From Mesostigma viride (Eukaryota > Streptophyta > Mesostigmatophyceae > Mesostigmatales > Mesostigmataceae), in the NCBI GenBank assembly GCA_009746045.1, contig RPFO01000310.1, positions 505,734-569,733 on the forward strand: a DNA stretch of 64,000 nucleotides, read 5' to 3'. Each line of letters starts with the position of its first letter. The first letter of the stretch is position 1. This document shows, one piece after another, positions 21,890-33,140 of the stretch. Both the position numbers and the translations under genes were made by a program. The notes under the pieces are model-generated. The model searched no databases. It had not been told where the DNA came from and saw only the letters and a list, made by a program, of their open reading frames with translations.

Positions 21890-22569
21890 AAGAGGGGGGA
21901 CAAGGGCGGGAGCAGGCGTACCTGGCTGGTTGGTAGTTTTAATTCGGTTCAGCCGAAAGGCCCTTCGGAATTAGACAATAGCGTTTTATTGGTTGAAAGT
22001 GCTACTGTGCCCGCCCAATTAATTAATTATTAGTTTGTTTTTTTGGTTACCGAACAACCGTTGAACTGGCTGCGAAATTTAATAATTCTTTGTTTGTTGA
22101 CTTTGTTCTGTATAACCCAGCCGGATGCACCGCTCTTACGGCTAGGAAAAGCACATTTTTCAGCCAGAGATTTAATATTTCTTTGTTTGTTAGCGAGAAA
22201 GCTGCACACGTGACAGGAAAATAATATTTATTTACACTTTCTTTGTTTGTTTGGTAGCTTCAAAAACTACAGTTCACTTCACTCGGGAATTAGTTAATTA
22301 AAATTCTTTTGTTTTATTTATCGTTTGCAGCTGGCCGGCGCCCAGCCTCATAATTATTTAGTAAACCTACCAATGCGGAGGGTGTATGTATATACATGGA
22401 ATCGTGTCGTAATCACAGGCTGTGGCCGGCCGGACAGGTTCGACGCAATGCGGCCGACTCAATGCGGATGCGTTCGTTGCCCAGGTGCAGCCGGCCGGCT
22501 GTGGTACAGGCGTTGCGCTAGCATCAGGTCCGTTTCTGGCTGCTGCGCGACCTGGAAATACCGGACCGA
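21890..22569. other. AT-rich spacer upstream of LINE-A ORF2
   Basis: Contains four copies of TTCTTTGTTTGTT or close variants (22089, 22180, 22243, 22305) spaced 60-90 bp, then a GC-rich block with repeated GGCCGGCCGG words. No coding sequence recognised. Confidence 0.5.
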
Positions 22570-23080
22570 CCACTATACTGCGTGAGCGCAGAACCTCCTC
22601 GACAGCAGTCTTGTGGGCTGCAGCCCCCCGGCCCCTGCGTGCGGCATCCCGGCCTCCATCAGGTTGGCAATGTCCGTCTGTTCAACCATGTTAGCGTAGC
22701 TGGTGGCCGGTGCGGGGGCGGCTGGCTGGGGCGGGCTGGTCAATGGCGGCCTTGACCTCGGCAATGCTGGAGTGGAGCGCAGCACTAGTGTCTTGACGGA
22801 TAGCGGTGGACAAGGCGCCGAGTTGGGCAGCCATGGCTGCGACTTTCCTGTTGAGCTTGTGCAGGTCTGCTTCCGGGGAAGCATCGGGGGTGCTGGCGGT
22901 GCCGTGCTCGGCGTCGTCGAAAGCGGCAAAGAGTGCCCGGAGGCAAGGGGCCTGTGCGTGGCTCAGGAAAACAGAAAGTCGAAGCTGTGGCTCATCCATA
23001 TCCATGTCTTGGAGGTCGTCCACTGAAATGGTCTCGCCAAGCGAGCTAGGAAAATAGATCGGAGTTTGGCTGTCGTTCAT
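22570..23080 (-). pseudogene. ORF1-like protein of a LINE, frameshifted
   Basis: ATG at 23080 opens MNDSQTPIYFPSSLGETISV, followed by an acidic and Ala-rich region with a helical stretch (LHKLNRKVAAMAAQLGALS). The frame shifts near 22700 into PAPATSYANMVEQTDIANLM. Composition and the PAPA...A.M/LV pattern resemble the relic at 54180-55510, a more convincing LINE ORF1. It lies upstream of LINE-A ORF2 on the same strand. The family is not otherwise recognised. Confidence 0.4.
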
Positions 23081-23444
23081 GAGCCGAGGTGCAGGACACT
23101 ACAATACGCTTCCGCGGACACCTTTTTCAGCGGGGAAAGTGCCCCCGGGCTTCCGGGGCAAATTCAGCAAGCGTTGCGGAGCTTAGATACTAAAATTTCG
23201 TTTTTGGTTCGTACCGTAAAGCCAATCATTTTGCGCCCGGATCAAATTGTGATCTGGTCACTGAACACGAAAATTTCAGCGGAACGCACGATCCACAAAC
23301 GCAACTAGAGAAAATTTTCAGTGACGAAAATGTAGTACCGTGTAACCAATCAAAATGTAGTAGGACTTCGCTAAAGTCAGGTTCGGAATTAATCCCCGCA
23401 AGATTCCCCCGCAAGATTCCCCCGCATGATTCCCCCCGCTAGGT

Positions 23445-23949
23445 TCAGGCTCCAGTCGATGCTCGCCAAATGGCGCATAACGAACCAACAATTGTTGAAT
23501 CAACGGTGCGAATCCTCGGTACAGCTCGGGTAACATTCTCACTCATTTCGCGTCTCCTATGAACAGTATTGTAGTGGATAGCCTTCGCCTCCTCGGCGGT
23601 AAGTGAAAAGAACCGGTGCTCGGCGACAACCTCGCCAGGCATGAAGGATGCTGGGTTGAACGCAGCGTCGTCGTTAGCGTCGTCGTTAGCGTCGTCGATG
23701 GCGTCGTCAATGGGGGTGTCCTCGCTGGGTTTGGAAGACGATGGCGGAGGGATCTGGCTCTCCATCTCGTCGGCTGGGGTGAAGCGTGAGCAAAGCCGCT
23801 TGGAGGAGGCGGTAATGGCGGCCGCGTTTGCCGGGGGCTGCGTCGCAATGGTTTCCGCATCTGCGATTAGTTGCGTAATCGTGCAGTTAGGCGCTGAAGC
23901 CTCCCTCTCGGAGAGAGAAGGGGAGGCGGTTGACGGAGTTTCTGCCATA
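23445..23949 (-). CDS. hypothetical protein, possible LINE-A ORF1 part
   Basis: A 168-codon frame with ATG at 23949 (MAETPSTASPSLSEREASAP). It is Ala/Ser-rich with an acidic tandem run (DDANDD repeats encoded by repeated GTCGTC codons) and a more ordered C-terminus (EEAKAIHYNTVHRRREMSEN). No domain is recognised. Position and strand suit a LINE ORF1, but a host gene is not excluded. Confidence 0.35.
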
Positions 23950-24189
23950 GCTGGTTCCGGAAAAATTAGTACCACCAATGCACTACCAATCTATCAATCG
24001 TACAATACTACGACTTAACGCCAACAGAAACTCGCCTCCAAAACTATATATATTCATAGAGGCACGCCTCTTATTTAATTTCAAGGTACCTCTTATTTAA
24101 TCTCAGCCCCCGCAGACTTGTCTTCTCCCGGTTAGGGCTAAGTTTTGCAAAAAACCTAAGCCCTAAGTCGAAACCATTTTTTCCTCCTG

Positions 24190-24302
24190 TTCATCTCCAT
24201 CATCCTGAACGACTGGAACACGCGGACAAGATAACGGCAGGCTCGAGCTACCATTGTCCGGACGGATTCTCCCGATTTCTGGCCTGCGCTGGTTGTATCA
24301 GT
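24190..24302 (-). mobile_element. SINE-1 copy B
   Basis: Minus-strand copy. It shares GACAAGATAACGGCAGGCTC, the GAGCTACCAT block and GATTTCTGGCCTGCGCTGGT with the other copies. It has a small GAC insertion near 24271. Confidence 0.85.
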
Positions 24303-24474
24303 ATCCTTGACATTGAACCCGACCGCCATTGTTGGCCGCCGGCGTGCTCCCAAATGTGAAAATAAAAGCCGCGACGGAGCGAGATCTCGCGCCAAAACGC
24401 TTCACGAGTTTCCGCGCACGAAGTCTGGCACAGCGCCGCTCCATGTGGACGGACGGACGGACGGACGGACGGAG

Positions 24475-24592
24475 ACTGGTAGCCCCACTACGGACTACCA
24501 CCGCCTCAGTTTTTACACTAATCTCCAACCCCACCGCCCGTGCCTCCAAGCCCAGACAGTCCAGCCAGGTCTGAATGTGCTCGGGGCGCTTT
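24475..24592 (-). pseudogene. LINE-B fragment (RT 3' side)
   Basis: The minus frame reads RPEHIQTWLDCLGLEARAVG and continues LEISVKTEA, the segment after the YADD box in LINE-B. Both ends are truncated. A (GGAC)n microsatellite at 24453-24475 abuts it. Confidence 0.8.
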
Positions 24593-24844
24593 GGCATATA
24601 CATGGGGGTAGTACCCCCAACAAGTGCATAGACAACTCACTAGAGATGTTATTTAGTGCCCCCAATCATAATTCAGCATTGTGCAAATGAATTTCAAGTG
24701 ATAAATTAGCACATGTCAAATTTTAAGGGTTTTGCGGTGCCACCTCCCCTTAAAATTATATTAAAGTATAACATGACTCCGGCCCCACCGTCTAGGTCAT
24801 CTAGTCGCTCTACACGTAAGCCAGCCATAATTTCAATGCACAAG

Positions 24845-24976
24845 GATACACATTTCCATCACCATTCATCTTCATCATCCTGAACGACTCGAACACGCGG
24901 ACAAGATAACGGCAGGCTCGAGCTACCATGGTCCGGATTCTCCCGATTTCTGGCCTGCGCTGGTTGTCTCCTTGAT
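24845..24976 (-). mobile_element. SINE-1 copy C, most complete
   Basis: Minus-strand reference copy. On the element strand it starts TATCAAGGAGACAACCAGCG, has an A-box-like TAGCTCGAGCC and a B-box-like GTTCGAGTC about 31 nt apart, and ends in GATGAAGATGAATGGTGATG. It joins directly to a LINE-B type 3' hairpin at 24979-25001. Confidence 0.85.
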
Positions 24977-24978
24977 AA

Positions 24979-25060
24979 CATGACTCCATTGGGAGATCAT
25001 GTAGCACATATTCCTTGCTGGATGGATCATGGAGGTGGGCGAAGCCGCGGAATCGAACGG
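24979..25060 (-). mobile_element. LINE-B 3'-end fragment with hairpin
   Basis: Minus-strand 3' terminus of the LINE-B family. The hairpin at 24979-25001 has a CATG outer stem and an inner TCTCC/GGAGT stem around a CAAT loop. The sequence upstream of it (ATATGTGCTACATG) matches copies at 25377 and 39497. Confidence 0.65.
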
Positions 25061-25061
25061 C

Positions 25062-25235
25062 TCCCGACAACTGTTCCTGGACGCATTGCGATCCAACGTC
25101 GTGGAAGGACTAGGGTAGTTGTCTGAGAGGAAAGACGCGAAGACATCGGGAGCCGCGTGGCTATCAAGTGAGACAACTATCTGTAGGAAGACCTGCATGG
25201 AGGGAGAGAGATCATTGGTAACAAACAAAAAATCA
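25062..25235. repeat. dispersed repeat shared with 40475-40650
   Basis: Two blocks. The first (25062-25145) is bounded by the inverted 9-mer GGCTCCCGA / TCGGGAGCC. The second (25146-25235) contains GCCGCGTGGCTATC, ATCTGTAGGAAGACCTGCAT and GGTAACAAAC. At 40475-40650 the second block is in the same orientation, but the first is reversed. Confidence 0.7.
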
Positions 25236-25253
25236 CATCGAATAATAAAATTG

Positions 25254-25330
25254 TTGTCTTACTTTATTCTGATTTGGCACGCAGCAAAGGTGAAAACCAT
25301 TTGCGTTTAGTGCCGGTCCGCGGAAAACGC
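25254..25330 (-). mobile_element. SINE-2 tail fragment
   Basis: Reverse complement of the 3' half of SINE-2 (45130-45197): GGTGAAAACCATTTGCGTTT, then CCGGTCCGCGGAAAACGCG. The tRNA-like head is missing. Confidence 0.75.
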
Positions 25331-27186
25331 GATTAAATTAAAATTAAATTATAACATGCCTCCGTGGGGAGGTCATGTAGCACATATTTCATGATGGATG
25401 GGTGGTGTGGAGGGAGCCGCGTGATCGAACTATCCTAACTCTATCTAGATAGAAAATCCTAACTACACTACTCATCAAAACGCCTCCTCCGCTTGGGGGG
25501 AGGTGGCTTGCCCACAGGGTCGGGCGTGTGCGCCTTGACAATCTTCTTCCACCGCGTCTTGTCCTGCATGGCAGTCCAAAGACGGTCCCGAGAGAGAGTG
25601 GATGCATGCGGTGCTCAAACTGGGCTGGGACCACTAGGTCGTCCAGCAACATCTGAACGTAGTTGGTGACAGGTTTCCCTACCCTTCAGTTGGGAATGTC
25701 CTTGGGGCCAGGCCAGGTCAGAATGTGCCGCCCTGGCTGTCCAAGCCGCTGGGGGCCGGCCAGACCAAGGGTGGTGTCGACCTGGCTGGTGCGGGCAAGG
25801 TGTCCTACAAATGCTATCCTACGCTGCCTAATCTCGTCCGAAACACGAGGCATGCCATGGTACAAAGACTCTGATGACGGACGCTCGGAAAAACCTATAT
25901 TAAGGACCTGCCGGAGCATCCTGTAAACTGTGCCGTCGAGCCGAGCTGCCAGTTAATTGGGTGGGAGGGTCCACGCCTCGGCGCCATACGTGAGCACCGT
26001 GAGGACGAGGACCTTGAAGAGCATGCGCTTGCGGTGCCCGTCCAGGCCCTTCGAGCGCCAGTAGGGTGTGAGCGACCGGAGCTTGGCCCAGGCAAGGCCG
26101 ATGCGGGTGTCCACATCGTCGGCGGTGTCAGGAAGCCAGCTCCCCAACAGCTTGAAGCGGTCGCGGAACGGGACCTCCGTCCCGTCGAGCAGGCGCGGCA
26201 GCGGTGGTTTACTGGATGCCCCTATCACCATCGCCTCAGTTTTGACACTAATCTCCAGCCCCACCGCCCGCGCCTCCAGGCCCAGGCAGTCCAGCCAGCC
26301 GGTCTGAATGTGCTCGGGGCTCTCGATGAGGCCGGGTGGTATCATCCGCATAAATCAGGTCGGCAAGGCGGTAACTAGGTCTAACCCCGCCGTGCTCTTT
26401 CACGTTAAGGATGTCCAAGCCTGGCTCGAACCCCTTAAGAGCAATAAAGCGCGCACGTGCCCGGCGCATGACGTGATCCACGACAATAATGAACAGGTAT
26501 GGGGACAGGACACAACCTTGCCACACCCCGTGGTGAAGGGGGAATGGTGGAGTGGTGCCCTCCGCAGTCCGCACTACTGCCTGTGAGCCCTCATACAGAC
26601 GGCGGATGGCAGCAATAAACGCAGGTGGTACCCGATCCAGAGCTAGGATGGCCCAAAGAGCCTCCCAGAGAACCGTGTCAAAGGCCTTGATATAGTCAAC
26701 AAAAATGAAGACCAGCGGCAAACTGTCAGGGGGAAGTCGACGCACCTCCTCCATCAACCGGCGCGCGACAAACACAGCCATGACAGTGTTACGACCACGA
26801 CGGAAACCCATCTGAGACTCACCCAGGTGTGGGTCCAGCGCGGCGCGGAGCCTGTGCAGCATCATGCGCATGAAGACCTTCAGCGCGGCGCTCTGGAGGC
26901 AGACACCCCGGTAGTTACCGGGGTCAGCAGCAGAGCCCTTCTTGTACAGCATGACGCGGATGGCCGTCTGCCACTCAGCAGGCGGAGGCTCGTCAGAGAG
27001 CAGGACACGGTTGCAGAACGCCAGCAGAAGATCCCTAACCGCCAGATCAGGGGTCTTCAGCAGCTCAGCAGAAAGGTGGTCGGCACCGACCGCCGCATCG
27101 TACCGCAGGCGAGCAAGGGCGCCGTCCAATTCCTTCAAAGTGAAGGGGGGGACGACGTCGTCAGTGGCAAGGCAGCCCTCCTGCAA
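25331..27186 (-). pseudogene. LINE-B copy 1: reverse transcriptase and C-terminus
   Basis: The RT frame (27186-26248) shows YDAAVGADHLSAELLK, ADPGNYRGVCLQS, GFRRGRNTVMAVF, FVDYIKAFDTV, HHGVWQGCVLSPYLF and the catalytic LIYADDTT. A frameshift near 26350 moves the C-terminal part (LDCLGLEARAVGLEISVKTE, VLTVLTYGAEAWTL) to another frame. Further breaks follow at about 25950 (GMPRVSDEIRQRRIAFVGHL) and near 25690. The element ends in a hairpin at 25355-25377 and an AT-rich tail (25331-25350). It follows the endonuclease frame on the same strand. Relic of an autonomous element. Confidence 0.88.
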
Positions 27187-27307
27187 GGCGGGGACTTGGT
27201 AGTCCGCGGCCGAGGAGGGGGGCGCTGGCGGCGGCGGGGGTCCGGCGACCCCGAGGCGGGCGGCCGTCTCGGGGTGAAGCGGCGGGGGGGGGCGCGAGCC
27301 CCACCGG

Positions 27308-28957
27308 TCAAGGAAACATTGTGGGCCAACCAGCGGTCAAGGCTACCGGCGCCGTGCCGTCCCCCGTGTGCTCCACCGGGGTGCGCTGCCGCCGGCCGCC
27401 GAGCCGGTCGAGGTGGTACCACATGTCCTTGCCCTGGTTGCGAGCCTGGCAGGCCTTGGCATCCGCGATGCACTGGGCCGCCTCCGCGTCCTGAGCGTGC
27501 TCGTAGGCCTCCACAAGGGCGGCCTTGAGCAATGGTTTCTGCAGCGGGTCCCGGTTACGCTTGAGGCGGTGCCGGGCGGCCAAGACCTTGGGGTCCTGGC
27601 GGTAGAGCGGGCCGGGGCGGCGGCGGGGCATGACCGGCAGGTGCCGGGCCGCCAGCAACGGGGCACGGGCCGCAAAGCCCGCAAAAATGGCTGCGTTGGG
27701 GGCACCATTGTCCAGCTCGTCGACGTCCGCCCGGGCGTCCAGGGCCGACAGGTACTTCCGTCGGCACCGGTTCCGCTCGTGCTCGGCGTCCGTCCAGTCC
27801 TCAGGATCTCCCTTGACCGGACGTAGAGCAGACCAGTCAGGGCGGACCACTGGGGCGCGGCGCACGGGGACGTGGAACCGGAGCCGAAGGGTCGCGCGCA
27901 CCAACCGGTGGTCAGAGCACACCGTCGGCGTGTCAAACACTCGGGTGTCCAGGACCGAGGTGCACCTGGACTGCCGTACCACCACGTAGTCCAAACAGGC
28001 CTGACGGCCGTTAGGGCCACGAAAAGTGACCAAGTCCTGTGAGGGACGTTGGAAGTGGCAGTTGACAGCAACCATCCCGCTATCCCGCAAAAAGGCAGAA
28101 AACAGGGGAGTGTTGTCGTTAGCAGCCGTGTCAGCAGGCGCAAAGCGGCTGCCAGCAGTGCCCACGGGGAGCGTGGCATTGGCGTCGAGCAGCATAACCA
28201 AAAAGTGGCGGGCCGGGGTGACCCTCTCAAGGTCATGCAAGGATTCGAAGAACTCCTCACGGGCCGACTCAGGTAGACCACTGTGGGGTGCGTAGCCCAC
28301 CCCCACCGTGAGGTGGTGTTTAGACCGCCCCTCGACAGAGGTGAAATGTGCTACCATAAGGCGTGGGGTTAGAAACTTAAGCGTGCTGAGGCTAGCAACT
28401 GCCAGCGGCGAACACAAAAGACCAACACCACCTTGGCCAGACGTACCGCTGCCAGCGAAGTAAAACCGCCAGCCACCCGCCAAGCGAGCAGTGCTCACCA
28501 GGCCAAGTGGCACCGTGCGGCGGTGTTCCTGGACGCCTAATATAGATACACGATGCTCAATGCAGAATGCGACTAGCTCCTCGATCCGGCAGCTATGGTC
28601 GTCATCTAGCAATGTGCGGGTGTTAAAAGTGGCAAGGGCCAAGGATGCCTGCTGGCCCACCAGGGGAGAACGACGATGGGTGATGGGGGTGGGTGCGGCG
28701 GGGAATGGGGGTGGGGGTGGAACGGAGGGGGGAAGGGAAGCGGTGGAAATAGTGCTTTTCATCGCATTTATTTTGTCCTGCAGGCGTAGGATGCGAGCCT
28801 GCCGCCTGCTCTGGGTATTCGGGGATGCTTGCGCAACGCAGAGGCGTAGGAAATCTAGCATGCGTTGGGTGTTGCTAATCTTGCTGCTGAGAGCTGTCGT
28901 TCTAGCCCGAGATACCGGCACCACCATGTGTCTCAGTCGACTGTCAGGTCGATGCAT
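27308..28957 (-). pseudogene. LINE-B copy 1: APE endonuclease region
   Basis: ATG at 28957, 549 codons. The endonuclease domain shows LATFNTRTLL, VQEHRRTVPLG, GQGGVGLLCSPLAV, HFLVMLLDANATLP and CSDHRLVRA. It has Asn, Glu, Asp and His at the expected positions. The second half is Arg/Ala-rich and links to the RT, which is separated by a frame change near 27190-27310. An N-terminal helical segment (about 20-70) may be a coiled coil. The endonuclease nicks DNA to prime reverse transcription in this family. Confidence 0.85.
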
Positions 28958-28959
28958 GG

Positions 28960-29929
28960 TAGTGGAACGGGACTGTTTAGAGGCTGTCCCCGAAGCCTGG
29001 TAGCCGCGAGCCGACGAGGAAGGTTGTCTACCTACTGTCTACCAACAGAGGCAGCACCCTTCTGGCTAGACACCTGACGAGACTCCGCTCCGGGGGTGTT
29101 AATCTGAACACCTTTAAGCTGCTTTCCATCAAAGAATGCGGCAAAGGAGCCAAACGCGATCTGCAAATGAATCCTTACTTAATTTTGTAATTTTATATCA
29201 AAGAGACAACCAGCGCAGGCCATTACAGATTTTTTAATGTATCAATAATAGTGAATAGTTAACTGTTGTCTCACTTAATTAATGTATCACTGGCGCTTGT
29301 TTGTGTGCCCCAGTTTTGGCTCATAGGCAGATTGCTAATTATTTTGTCAGCTGATAGCAAAACAGCTCGCTTCCACCGGCATGTTTGAAGTTTGTGCGGC
29401 AGGTGGCTGGTTTAGGGTGTGCTAGCTCATCCCCTATCATTGACACATTCAGATGTGCCCACAAATAATATGTACATTATTGCGAGAGAGAACTGCCCAG
29501 GCAGCACCCTTGCCACTTTGTCGAGTCTACTGTGCAGAGCTCCAATCGTCCACCTGTTCTAAATAAGTACATGGGGATAAAGATCCCCTTGTGGCTGCGA
29601 GTGGGTTGTGAAGCCTTTGAGACAGGACTCACACAAGCCTGCATGCCAGGGTCAACAAAACTTTGTGCCCACAATAACGCGGGCATCAGCTTCCTGCAGG
29701 GGTCAATGTGCCAACGACCTCTGCACTGGAAACAGGGACCCAATATCCTACTTCAAATAAATGTACACTATTGGTTGTCTCATTAACATACTATACACTA
29801 ACGGCGTGGGCGCGTGCAGTCTGGTGCGTCACGCTCATTACGGGACCGCACCTCCAGACAGATCACCAGATCGTTTTACTCGAAGGGAGTAGCCAGCAGC
29901 ACGTGAGGCGCAACGCGCATTAATTGTTG
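28960..29929. other. LINE-B 5' flank and unique spacer
   Basis: Contains a 28-bp SINE-1 fragment at 29195-29222 (TATCAAAGAGACAACCAGCG onward). Otherwise unique sequence with no recognisable gene. Confidence 0.5.
29195..29222 (+). mobile_element. SINE-1 copy D, 5' stub
   Basis: Only the first 28 bp of SINE-1, ending in AGCGCAGGCC. Confidence 0.65.
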
Positions 29930-30314
29930 TCACAACAGCTGCGCCTATCCCCTTCATCCCGGTGCTCGCTGGCGCACTGGCTTGCACGGTAGCTGCGACG
30001 TCCCAACGAACATGCTTCGATATCGATGAGGACAGGATGCCCTGGAAAAGTTACATCAGAGCTCTGGCAACCTTCAGGAAAAGTACTGGACCACCAGACT
30101 GAATCAGCTTGTGATGGCTTTAAGCCACTGGGAGGTTTCTTCATCTTGTACTTTCGGCAGCCGATCCACTTCTTTCCGGGGACTTCGATATACTCGTTGA
30201 TCTCCGGCTTCATCCCGGGGAGATACACCCATTGGCGAATACCACTGATTCAAGAAAGACTCCCTTTGCCGCGGGCTCTTCGGAATGATGTCAATTCCTG
30301 TCACAGCAGAAGTA
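29920..30314 (-). pseudogene. unrecognised ORF with one frameshift
   Basis: ATG at 30314 opens MSAVAGTSAVTGIDIIPKSP and continues to QWYSPMG at about 30225. The sensible continuation (YLPGMKPEINEYIEVPGKKW, then a Lys-rich stretch and WWSSTFPEGCQ) lies in a second frame to 29920. Normal amino-acid composition over about 130 residues suggests a real former coding segment, perhaps an exon. I recognise no family and can assign no function. Confidence 0.3.
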
Positions 30315-30319
30315 CCAGC

Positions 30320-31170
30320 AACTGCTGACATGATTTATGGCACTCGGAGTGTAGGCCGCAAGGTTTCCAGAAGACCGTTCGGCTGGCCTTGCTACAGATT
30401 TGTATGAATCAGTCAAAAAATGGGGGACTCGTTCGCACTTGTTTTCGATACGAAGGTAAAAATGCAAGAGTGGTCCGAAACCCCTCGAGGAATTGGGCAA
30501 GCGCAACGCAAATGGCGATGGCGAGTTTCTCTGGAATGGCAAGGGCTTTCTACATAGTTGAGGGACCGTGTGGTTAGCTCACACGTGAACGAGAAAAATA
30601 TCCAGAGGAAATGTCAGCCGGCAACGTGACGGACGGGGGGGGGGGATTAAAAATATTAATATTTGGCACGTTATCGGCAGAGATTGGCAGGCGCGCATAT
30701 GCTGACAGGTTCGCTTTCTACCACACACAAGCGTCACAGTGTTTTTACTTGCAGCTACGGAACAACTAAATGCAGCCACGTGCACCATAAAACTGGCAGT
30801 GGTGTACGGATGTCAGGTCCCCCAACGGCCCCGGCAAATCGATCTCGAAAGTTGTTGTTGTTATCTATTCCCATGCCGTTACTGTCCGACAGATCCGATT
30901 TCGGGCGCAGCCACTCAGGTACTCGCGTGTCACCATATGTGCCTTCAACCGCCTCGTTGGTGCACAGTTGTCAGCAACGGTCCGTACAGTTACGGTTGCC
31001 TGAGGGTTTTTGCCTTCAGTTAGGTCAGTTGTGTTGTAATTGCTCCTGCTTTGACACATATACACAGTGACAGTGTAGTAAGTGCCTGGTAAATAATGTT
31101 GTTATTGCTTTGGCATGACACTACTGACACATCTCTGCCTTACGTCATGACCCTATAGACTCTCTGCTGC
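30320..31170. other. unique spacer
   Basis: No feature recognised apart from a G10 run at about 30636. Confidence 0.5.
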
Positions 31171-31174
31171 CGAT

Positions 31175-31302
31175 GTGCGGCGTGGGAAACCGACAACTGA
31201 ACTGAACTGAACTGAAGGCAGGACCAGCCGTTGGATCCACTATTAACCCGGTCGGTACACCGGCGCGGGAATCAACTCAACTCAACTCAACTCAACTCCT
31301 TA
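31175..31302. repeat. GGCGTGGGAA blocks with AACTG/AACTC tails
   Basis: Two successive blocks end in pentanucleotide runs: (AACTG)n at 31195-31216 and (AACTC)n at 31272-31300. Each is preceded by GGCGTGGGAA or GGCGCGGGAA. Related blocks occur at 12060 and 17100. They look like 3' ends of a retroposed family with a short-repeat tail. Confidence 0.5.
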
Positions 31303-31470
31303 GGCACGACTCACATGAGGCTCGGTGAACTCCGTCGGTGAACTCTTTGTGAACTGGGTCGACGGCCGGGTCGCCACCGGCGCTTCACCGGCCCTTCACT
31401 TCGAGTTCACGCACTCACATGGGTCGCAACGATGTAGTGAACTGCTCGCCGGTGAACTCGTTTGTGAACT
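31303..31470 (+). repeat. GTGAACTC-rich repeat, left inverted copy
   Basis: Starts AGGCACGACTCACATGAGGC and carries at least six GTGAACT words. It is inverted relative to 37080-37293, which shares the same outer 20 bp and the block TTTGTGAACT. Confidence 0.7.
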
Positions 31471-32211
31471 GGCGGAGGCGCGGGAAGACAGCCCAGATTT
31501 CGCGGGAAAGGGCGCAAACGTCAAGCAAGTGCATGATGCATCCGGGCATGCTGGCTAATAACATGCACGTCTTGTCCAGCTGCAAACCACTACCTTCTGC
31601 ACCACTAATTTGATCAAGTGCTGCAGAAATATGATAAAAACGCGCCGGTGACCTGTCGTGCATGTCGCTTTTCCAGCTACCTGTCTGCGTTCGAACGCAG
31701 ACAGGTAGCTTTCTTTGCAAGTTTTTCCAGGTGTTGGTGCGAGTGCTTCTCTGTCGATATTGTTTCAAAGCCGGTTTGTTTATTGGCTGGGGACGACCCC
31801 AGAGCCGCCCGCCGTCACATGCACAAAACATGCCATATCTCGCTGGAGGCGTTCGGTTATTTACGGAGAAAATCGGCCCGATCAGCGAGCCGAATCTCCA
31901 GACAACGGCGGGCGCGGGCTCCGGTTGGACGTGGTAAGACCCGAGCAAATGCTCATTGGTGCATTAGAGTGGCTTTCTCATAGCTGCGACTATGGTACCT
32001 TGGAGCGTGCATATGGCATCGCTTCAAACACGTGGTCCAAAAATGGGGAACGCCCTGGCTTTTTACGAGAACTTGAAGATGCTTTCAACAGCATACAGCA
32101 AGCGTAGGTTCCGGTTGGACGCCTATGGTAACCTGGACTGTGTATACGTCGTCGCTGCAAACGCAATGCCCTGCCCACCCATACGTGCATGTGCACGTGT
32201 GGCATGTGCGC
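31471..32211. other. spacer before microsatellite block
   Basis: Contains two diverged copies of a stretch with GGTTGGACG, CTATGGTA and CAAACRC (about 31920-32040 and 32110-32180). An inverted CTACCTGTCTGCGTTCGAAC palindrome lies near 31677-31710. No gene seen. Confidence 0.45.
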
Positions 32212-32443
32212 ATGCACACGCACACGCACACGCACACGCACACGCACACGCACACGCACACGCACACGCACACGCACACGCACACGCACACGCACACGCA
32301 CACGCACACGCACACGCACACGCACACGCACACGCACACGCACACGCACACGCACACGCACACGCACACCCACACGCACACGCACACGCACACGCACACG
32401 CACACGCACACGCACACGCACACGCACACGCATACGTACATGC
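32212..32443. repeat. (CACACG)n microsatellite
   Basis: About 230 bp of the hexamer CACACG with one CACACC variant. Confidence 0.98.
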
Positions 32444-32451
32444 ACATCTAG

Positions 32452-33140
<689 letters not shown>

